A DNA stretch of 64,000 nt from Brassica napus (Eukaryota; Streptophyta; Magnoliopsida; Brassicales; Brassicaceae): positions 31,581 through 95,580 of the forward strand of contig NW_026014887.1 in the NCBI RefSeq assembly GCF_020379485.1, read 5' to 3'. Each line of letters begins with the position of its first letter. Position 1 is the stretch's first letter. The translations under genes were made by a program, and so were the position numbers. The notes beneath the pieces are model-generated. The model was not told where the DNA came from, searched no databases, and saw nothing but the letters and a program-made list of their open reading frames with translations. This document shows positions 55,501-64,000 of the stretch, in pieces.

Positions 55501-58500
55501 CTCCTATGAGATTTATTCACTTCCTGGTGATTCTCCACTACTTTATGTATCAAAATCAAGCTTCTTACATCGCGATTCATCCTGGTTTGATTAGAATGAC
55601 AAAGAAGCTGTCATATTCCCAAACAGGAAAACTGGGATCACCTGATTTGAAAGTGGGATAGCTTCTTCATCCTAACTCCTATGAGATTTATTCAGCTTCC
55701 TGGTGATTCTCCACTACTTTATGTATCAAAATCAAGCTTCTTACATCGCGATTCATCCTGGTTTGATTAGAATGACAAAGAAGCTGTCATATTCCCAAAC
55801 AGGAAAACTGGGATCACCTGATTTGAAAGTGGGATAGCTTCTTCATCCTAACTCCTATGAGATTTATTCAGCTTCCTGGTGATTCTCCACTACTTTATGT
55901 ATCAAAATCAAGCTTCTTACATCGCGATTCATCCTGGTTTGATTAGAATGACAAAGAAGCTGTCATATTCCCAAACAGGAAAACTGGGATCACCTGATTT
56001 GAAAGTGGGATAGCTTCTTCATCCTAACTCCTATGAGATTTATTCAGCTTCCTGGTGATTCTCCACTACTTTATGTATCAAAATCAAGCTTCTTACATCG
56101 CGATTCATCCTGGTTTGATTAGAATGACAAAGAAGCTGTCATATTCCCAAACAGGAAAACTGGGATCACCTGATTTGAAAGTGGGATAGCTTCTTCATCC
56201 TAACTCCTATGAGATTTATTCAGCTTCCTGGTGATTCTCCACTACTTTATGTATCAAAATCAAGCTTCTTACATCGCGATTCATCCTGGTTTGATTAGAA
56301 TGACAAAGAAGCTGTCATATTCCCAAACAGGAAAACTGGGATCACCTGATTTGAAAGTGGGATAGCTTCTTCATCCTAACTCCTATGAGATTTATTCAGC
56401 TTCCTGGTGATTCTCCACTACTTTATGTATCAAAATCAAGCTTCTTACATCGCGATTCATCCTGGTTTGATTAGAATGACAAAGAAGCTGTCATATTCCC
56501 AAACAGGAAAACTGGGATCACCTGATTTGAAAGTGGGATAGCTTCTTCATCCTAACTCCTATGAGATTTATTCAGCTTCCTGGTGATTCTCCACTACTTT
56601 ATGTATCAAAATCAAGCTTCTTACATCGCGATTCATCCTGGTTTGATTAGAATGACAAAGAAGCTGTCATATTCCCAAACAGGAAAACTGGGATCACCTG
56701 ATTTGAAAGTGGGATAGCTTCTTCATCCTAACTCCTATGAGATTTATTCACTTCCTGGTGATTCTCCACTACTTTATGTATCAAAATCAAGCTTCTTACA
56801 TCGCGATTCATCCTGGTTTGATTAGAATGACAAAGAAGCTGTCATATTCCCAAACAGGAAAACTGGGATCACCTGATTTGAAAGTGGGATAGCTTCTTCA
56901 TCCTAACTCCTATGAGATTTATTCGACTTCCTGGTGATTCTCCACTACTTTATGTATCAAAATCAAGCTTCTTACATCGCGATTCATCCTGGTTTGATTA
57001 GAATGACAAAGAAGCTGTCATATTCCCAAACAGGAAAACTGGGATCACCTGATTTGAAAGTGGGATAGCTTCTTCATCCTAACTCCTATGAGATTTATTC
57101 GCTTCCTGGTGATTCTCCACTACTTTATGTATCAAAATCAAGCTTCTTACATCGCGATTCATCCTGGTTTGATTAGAATGACAAAGAAGCTGTCATATTC
57201 CCAAACAGGAAAACTGGGATCACCTGATTTGAAAGTGGGATAGCTTCTTCATCCTAACTCCTATGAGATTTATTCGCTTCCTGGTGATTCTCCACTACTT
57301 TATGTATCAAAATCAAGCTTCTTACATCGCGATTCATCCTGGTTTGATTAGAATGACAAAGAAGCTGTCATATTCCCAAACAGGAAAACTGGGATCACCT
57401 GATTTGAAAGTGGGATAGCTTCTTCATCCTAACTCCTATGAGATTTATTCGCTTCCTGGTGATTCTCCACTACTTTATGTATCAAAATCAAGCTTCTTAC
57501 ATCGCGATTCATCCTGGTTTGATTAGAATGACAAAGAAGCTGTCATATTCCCAAACAGGAAAACTGGGATCACCTGATTTGAAAGTGGGATAGCTTCTTC
57601 ATCCTAACTCCTATGAGATTTATTCAGCTTCCTGGTGATTCTCCACTACTTTATGTATCAAAATCAAGCTTCTTACATCGCGATTCATCCTGGTTTGATT
57701 AGAATGACAAAGAAGCTGTCATATTCCCAAACAGGAAAACTGGGATCACCTGATTTGAAAGTGGGATAGCTTCTTCATCCTAACTCCTATGAGATTTTTC
57801 ACTTCCTGGTGATTCTCCACTACTTTATGTATCAAAATCAAGCTTCTTACATCGCGATTCATCCTGGTTTGATTAGAATGACAAAGAAGCTGTCATATTC
57901 CCAAACAGGAAAACTGGGATCACCTGATTTGAAAGTGGGATAGCTTCTTCATCCTAACTCCTATGAGATTTATTCGAGCTTCTGGTGATTCTCCACTACT
58001 TTATGTATCAAAATCAAGCTTCTTACATCGCGATTCATCCTGGTTTGATTAGAATGACAAAGAAGCTGTCATATTCCCAAACAGGAAAACTGGGATCACC
58101 TGATTTGAAAGTGGGATAGCTTCTTCATCCTAACTCCTATGAGATTTATTCGCTTCTGGTGATTCTCCACTACTTTATGTATCAAAATCAAGCTTCTTAC
58201 ATCGCGATTCATCCTGGTTTGATTAGAATGACAAAGAAGCTGTCATATTCCCAAACAGGAAAACTGGGATCACCTGATTTGAAAGTGGGATAGCTTCTTC
58301 ATCCTAACTCCTATGAGATTTATTCAGCTTCCTGGTGATTCTCCACTACTTTATGTATCAAAATCAAGCTTCTTACATCGCGATTCATCCTGGTTTGATT
58401 AGAATGACAAAGAAGCTGTCATATTCCCAAACAGGAAAACTGGGATCACCTGATTTGAAAGTGGGATAGCTTCTTCATCTAACTCCTATGAGATTTATTC

Positions 58501-61500
58501 AGCTTTGGTGATTCTCCACTACTTTATGTATCAAAATCAAGCTTCTTACATCGCGATTCATCCTGGTTTGATTAGAATGACAAAGAAGCTGTCATATTCC
58601 CAAACAGGAAAACTGGGATCACCTGATTTGAAAGTGGGATAGCTTCTTCATCCTAACTCCTATGAGATTTATTCGCTTCCTGGTGATTCTCCACTACTTT
58701 ATGTATCAAAATCAAGCTTCTTACATCGCGATTCATCCTGGTTTGATTAGAATGACAAAGAAGCTGTCATATTCCCAAACAGGAAAACTGGGATCACCTG
58801 ATTTGAAAGTGGGATAGCTTCTTCATCCTAACTCCTATGAGATTTATTCAGCTTCCTGGTGATTCTCCACTACTTTATGTATCAAAATCAAGCTTCTTAC
58901 ATCGCGATTCATCCTGGTTTGATTAGAATGACAAAGAAGCTGTCATATTCCCAAACAGGAAAACTGGGATCACCTGATTTGAAAGTGGGATAGCTTCTTC
59001 ATCCTAACTCCTATGAGATTTATTCACTTCCTGGTGATTCTCCACTACTTTATGTATCAAAATCAAGCTTCTTACATCGCGATTCATCCTGGTTTGATTA
59101 GAATGACAAAGAAGCTGTCATATTCCCAAACAGGAAAACTGGGATCACCTGATTTGAAAGTGGGATAGCTTCTTCATCCTAACTCCTATGAGATTTATTC
59201 AGCTTCCTGGTGATTCTCCACTACTTTATGTATCAAAATCAAGCTTCTTACATCGCGATTCATCCTGGTTTGATTAGAATGACAAAGAAGCTGTCATATT
59301 CCCAAACAGGAAAACTGGGATCACCTGATTTGAAAGTGGGATAGCTTCTTCATCCTAACTCCTATGAGATTTATTCAGCTTCCTGGTGATTCTCCACTAC
59401 TTTATGTATCAAAATCAAGCTTCTTACATCGCGATTCATCCTGGTTTGATTAGAATGACAAAGAAGCTGTCATATCCCAAACAGGAAAACTGGGATCACC
59501 TGATTTGAAAGTGGGATAGCTTCTTCATCCTAACTCCTATGAGATTTATTCGACTTCCTGGTGATTCTCCACTACTTTATGTATCAAAATCAAGCTTCTT
59601 ACATCGCGATTCATCCTGGTTTGATTAGAATGACAAAAAAGCTGTCATATTCCCAAACAGGAAAACTGGGATCACCTGATTTGAAAGTGGGATAGCTTCT
59701 TCATCCTAACTCCTATGAGATTTATTCACTTCCTGGTGATTCTCCACTACTTTATGTATCAAAATCAAGCTTCTTACATCGCGATTCATCCTGGTTTGAT
59801 TAGAATGACAAAGAAGCTGTCATATTCCCAAACAGGAAAACTGGGATCACCTGATTTGAAAGTGGGATAGCTTCTTCATCCTAACTCCTATGAGATTTAT
59901 TCAGCTTCCTGGTGATTCTCCACTACTTTATGTATCAAAATCAAGCTTCTTACATCGCGATTCATCCTGGTTTGATTAGAATGACAAAGAAGCTGTCATA
60001 TTCCCAAACAGGAAAACTGGGATCACCTGATTTGAAAGTGGGATAGCTTCTTCATCCTAACTCCTATGAGATTTATTCAGCTTCCTGGTGATTCTCCACT
60101 ACTTATGTATCAAAATCAAGCTTCTTACATCGCGATTCATCCTGGTTTGATTAGAATGACAAAGAAGCTGTCATATTCCCAAACAGGAAAACTGGGATCA
60201 CCTGATTTGAAAGTGGGATAGCTTCTTCATCCTAACTCCTATGAGATTTATTCAACTTCCTGGTGATTCTCCACTACTTTATGTATCAAAATCAAGCTTC
60301 TTACATCGCGATTCATCCTGGTTTGATTAGAATGACAAAGAAGCTGTCATATTCCCAAACAGGAAAACTGGGATCACCTGATTGAAAGTGGGATAGCTTC
60401 TTCATCCTAACTCCTATGAGATTTATTCACTTCCTGGTGATTCTCCACTACTTTATGTATCAAAATCAAGCTTCTTACATCGCGATTCATCCTGGTTTGA
60501 TTAGAATGACAAAGAAGCTGTCATATTCCCAAACAGGAAAACTGGGATCACCTGATTTGAAAGTGGGATAGCTTCTTCATCCTAACTCCTATGAGATTTA
60601 TTCGACTTCCTGGTGATTCTCCACTACTTTATGTATCAAAATCAAGCTTCTTACATCGCGATTCATCCTGGTTTGATTAGAATGACAAAGAAGCTGTCAT
60701 ATTCCCAAACAGGAAAACTGGGATCACCTGATTTGAAAGTGGGATAGCTTCTTCATCCTAACTCCTATGAGATTTATTCAACTTCCTGGTGATTCTCCAC
60801 TACTTTATGTATCAAAATCAAGCTTCTTACATCGCGATTCATCCTGGTTTGATTAGAATGACAAAGAAGCTGTCATATTCCCAAACAGGAAAACTGGGAT
60901 CACCTGATTTGAAAGTGGGATAGCTTCTTCATCCTAACTCCTATGAGATTTATTCAGCTTCCTGGTGATTCTCCACTACTTTATGTATCAAAATCAAGCT
61001 TCTTACATCGCGATTCATCCTGGTTTGATTAGAATGACAAAGAAGCTGTCATATTCCCAAACAGGAAAACTGGGATCACCTGATTTGAAAGTGGGATAGC
61101 TTCTTCATCCTAACTCCTATGAGATTTATTCAACTTCCTGGTGATTCTCCACTACTTTATGTATCAAAATCAAGCTTCTTACATCGCGATTCATCCTGGT
61201 TTGATTAGAATGACAAAGAAGCTGTCATATTCCCAAACAGGAAAACTGGGATCACCTGATTTGAAAGTGGGATAGCTTCTTCATCCTAACTCCTATGAGA
61301 TTTATTCGACTTCCTGGTGATTCTCCACTACTTTATGTATCAAAATCAAGCTTCTTACATCGCGATTCATCCTGGTTTGATTAGAATGACAAAGAAGCTG
61401 TCATATTCCCAAACAGGAAAACTGGGATCACCTGATTTGAAAGTGGGATAGCTTCTTCATCCTAACTCCTATGAGATTTATTCACTTCCTGGTGATTCTC

Positions 61501-64000
61501 CACTACTTTATGTATCAAAATCAAGCTTCTTACATCGCGATTCATCCTGGTTTGATTAGAATGACAAAGAAGCTGTCATATTCCCAAACAGGAAAACTGG
61601 GATCACCTGATTTGAAAGTGGGATAGCTTCTTCATCCTAACTCCTATGAGATTTATTCACTTCCTGGTGATTCTCCACTACTTTATGTATCAAAATCAAG
61701 CTTCTTACATCGCGATTCATCCTGGTTTGATTAGAATGACAAAGAAGCTGTCATATTCCCAAACAGGAAAACTGGGATCACCTGATTTGAAAGTGGGATA
61801 GCTTCTTCATCCTAACTCCTATGAGATTTATTCAGACTTCCTGGTGATTCTCCACTACTTATGTATCAAAATCAAGCTTCTTACATCGCGATTCATCCTG
61901 GTTTGATTAGAATGACAAAGAAGCTGTCATATTCCCAAACAGGAAAACTGGGATCACCTGATTTGAAAGTGGGATAGCTTCTTCATCCTAACTCCTATGA
62001 GATTTATTCCTTCCTGGTGATTCTCCACTACTTTATGTATCAAAATCAAGCTTCTTACATCGCGATTCATCCTGGTTTGATTAGAATGACAAAGAAGCTG
62101 TCATATTCCCAAACAGGAAAACTGGGATCACCTGATTTGAAAGTGGGATAGCTTCTTCATCCTAACTCCTATGAGATTTATTCAGCTTCCTGGTGATTCT
62201 CCACTACTTTATGTATCAAAATCAAGCTTCTTACATCGCGATTCATCCTGGTTGATTAGAATGACAAAGAAGCTGTCATATTCCCAAACAGGAAAACTGG
62301 GATCACCTGATTTGAAAGTGGGATAGCTTCATCCTAACTCCTATGAGATTTATTAGACTTCCTGGTGATTCTCCACTACTTATGTATCAAAATCAAGCTT
62401 CTTACATCGCGATTCATCCTGGTTTGATTAGAATGACAAAGAAGCTGTCATATTCCCAAACAGGAAAAACTGGGATCACCTGATTTGAAAGTGGGATAGC
62501 TTCTTCATCCTAACTCCTATGAGATTTATTCAACTTCCTGGTGATTCTCCACTACTTTATGTATCAAAATCAAGCTTATTACATCGCGATTCATCCTGGT
62601 TTGATTAGAATGACAAAGAAGCTGTCATATCCCAAACAGGAAAACTGGGATCACCTGATTGAAAGTGGGATAGCTTCTTCATCCTAACTCCTATGAGATT
62701 TATTCAGCTTCTGGTGAATCAACTACTTATGTATCAAAATCAAGCTTCACATCGCGATTCATCTGGTTTGATTAGAATGACAAGAAGCTGTCATATTCCC
62801 AAACGGAAAAATGGGATCACCTGATTTAAAGTGGGATAGCTTCTTCATCCTAACTCCTATGAGATTTATTCAAGCTTCTGGTGATTCTCCACTACTTTAG
62901 TATCAAATCAAGTTTTACATCGCGATTCATCCTGGTTTGATTAGAAGACAAAAGAAGCTGTCATATTCCCAAACAGGAAAAACTGGGATCACTGATTTGA
63001 AAGTGGGATAGCTTCTTCATCCAATCCTATGAGATTTATTCACTACTGGTGATCTCCAGACTTTATGTATCAAAATCAAGCTTCTTACATGCGATTCATC
63101 CTGTTTGATTAGAATGACAAAGAAGCTGTCATATCCCAAACAGGAGAAACTGGGTATCCTGATTGAAAGTGGGATAGATTCTCATCCTAACTCCTATGAG
63201 ATTATTCGACTTCCTGGTGATTCTCCACTACTTTATGTATCAAATCAAGCTTCTTACATAGCGATCATCCTGGTGATTAGAATGACAAAGAAGCTGCATA
63301 TCCCAAAAGGAAAACTGGATCACCTGATTTGAAAGTGGGATAGCTTCTTCATCTAACTCCTATGGATTATTCACTTCCTAGTGATTCTCCACTACTTTAG
63401 TTATCAAAATCAAGCTTCTTACATCGCGAGTCATCCTGGTTGATTAGAATGACAAAGAAGAAGATGTCATATTCCCAAAAACAGGAAAACTGGGAGCACC
63501 TGATTTGAAAGTGGGATAGCTTCTTCATCCTAAATCCTATGAGAGTTATTCAACTTTCTTAGTGATTCTCCACTACTTAGTATCAAATCAAGCTTCTTAC
63601 ATCGCGATTATCCTGGTTTGATTAGAATGACAAAGAAGCTGTCATATTCCCAAACAGGAAAACGGGATCACCTGATTTGAAAGTGGGCTAGATTCTCATC
63701 CTAACTCTATGAGATTATTCACTCCTGGTGATTCTCCATTACTTTATGTATCAAAATCAAGCTTCTTACATCGCGATTATCCTGGTTGTTAGAATGACAA
63801 AGAAGCTGTCAATTCCCAAAACAGGAAAACTGGATCACCTGATTGAAAGTGGGATAGCTTCACCTAACTCCTATGAGATTATTCAACTTCTGGGGATTCT
63901 CCACTACTTTATGTATCAAAATCAAGCTTCTTACATCGCGATTCATCCTGGTTTGATTAGAATGACAAATAAGCTGTCATATTCCCACACAGAAAATGGG
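49520..64000 (+). repeat. 176-bp satellite, array 4 (about 82 monomers, runs off the right edge)
   Basis: Same monomer and orientation. Very uniform from about 49.6 to 57.7 kb, with more of the 175-bp CACTTCC variant than array 1 (runs near 50.4-51.5, 52.3-53.3 and 55.3-55.5 kb) and a local run of CGCTTCC monomers at about 57.1-57.5 kb. Indels then increase steadily. A 75-codon frame at 63105-63332 is satellite read through deletions, not a gene. Confidence 0.93.
62230..64000 (+). repeat. Satellite with dense single-base indels
   Basis: From about 62.2 kb nearly every monomer has several one-base deletions or insertions (for example CATGCGATTC, CTGTTTGATT, CATATCCCAA, ACTTTAGTATC), while substitutions remain few. 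Sporadic examples begin near 57.8 kb. This profile resembles uncorrected long-read error more than biological decay. Confidence 0.7.

Noticed and set aside
63105..63332. 75-codon open frame inside the satellite
   Set aside because: It is monomer sequence opened by single-base deletions in the unpolished end; it has no ATG context or domain and is absent from intact monomers.
1..64000. Host protein-coding genes, tRNA or rRNA genes
   Set aside because: Every sizeable open frame is explained by retrotransposon proteins or their antisense strand; no rRNA or cloverleaf-like sequence was noticed. The TGGTATCAGAGC matches are primer sites, not tRNA genes.

Overview
This window is plant centromeric or pericentromeric heterochromatin. 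About two thirds is one 176-bp satellite monomer in long head-to-tail arrays, always in the same orientation. The monomer carries a HindIII site (aagctt) and has the length and organisation of the Brassica CentBr centromeric satellite. I therefore infer a Brassica chromosome or a very close relative in tribe Brassiceae; the assignment rests on recall of the family, not a search. I see no host gene, rRNA, tRNA, CRISPR array or bacterial feature. All real coding capacity belongs to four LTR retrotransposons embedded in the satellite.

Layout: (1) 1-2833, the 5' part of a minus-strand Ty3/gypsy element (gypsy-1: gag-protease ORF, leader, PBS, 5' LTR), continuing off the left edge. (2) 2834-23416, very homogeneous satellite, about 117 monomers, diverging near the right end. 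(3) 23417-29107, complete Ty1/copia element copia-A, minus strand, 503-bp LTRs, target duplication CTTAC, one frameshift in gag. (4) 29108-35093, about 34 monomers with a 5-monomer higher-order duplication. (5) 35094-40822, complete Ty1/copia element copia-B, minus strand, 521-bp LTRs with one visible difference, the same CTTAC duplication, and an uninterrupted 1440-residue gag-pol. (6) 40823-42865, about 12 diverged monomers. (7) 42866-49514, complete Ty3/gypsy element gypsy-2, plus strand, LTRs 847 and 850 bp, duplication TTCAT, at least three frameshifts. (8) 49515-64000, about 82 monomers; the last 1.5-2 kb fill with single-base indels and look like unpolished sequence.

The two gypsy elements are related to each other (same gag type, same LTR start, pol reading into the LTR, no visible chromodomain) and fit the centromere-targeted CRM/CRB chromovirus clade. 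The two copia elements share a polypurine tract and 3' leader but have different LTRs and very different Gag proteins. All four use the same initiator-Met tRNA primer-binding sequence.

Three observations stand out. Copia-A and copia-B entered exactly the same base position of the monomer in the same orientation, and gypsy-1 abuts it within one base. All four elements, from two superfamilies, carry a strongly conserved hairpin about 30-130 nt downstream of the pol stop, with a near-constant loop and covarying stems. Copia-B's Gag has lost its zinc knuckle and carries an Arg-Ser-rich tandem repeat in that region.
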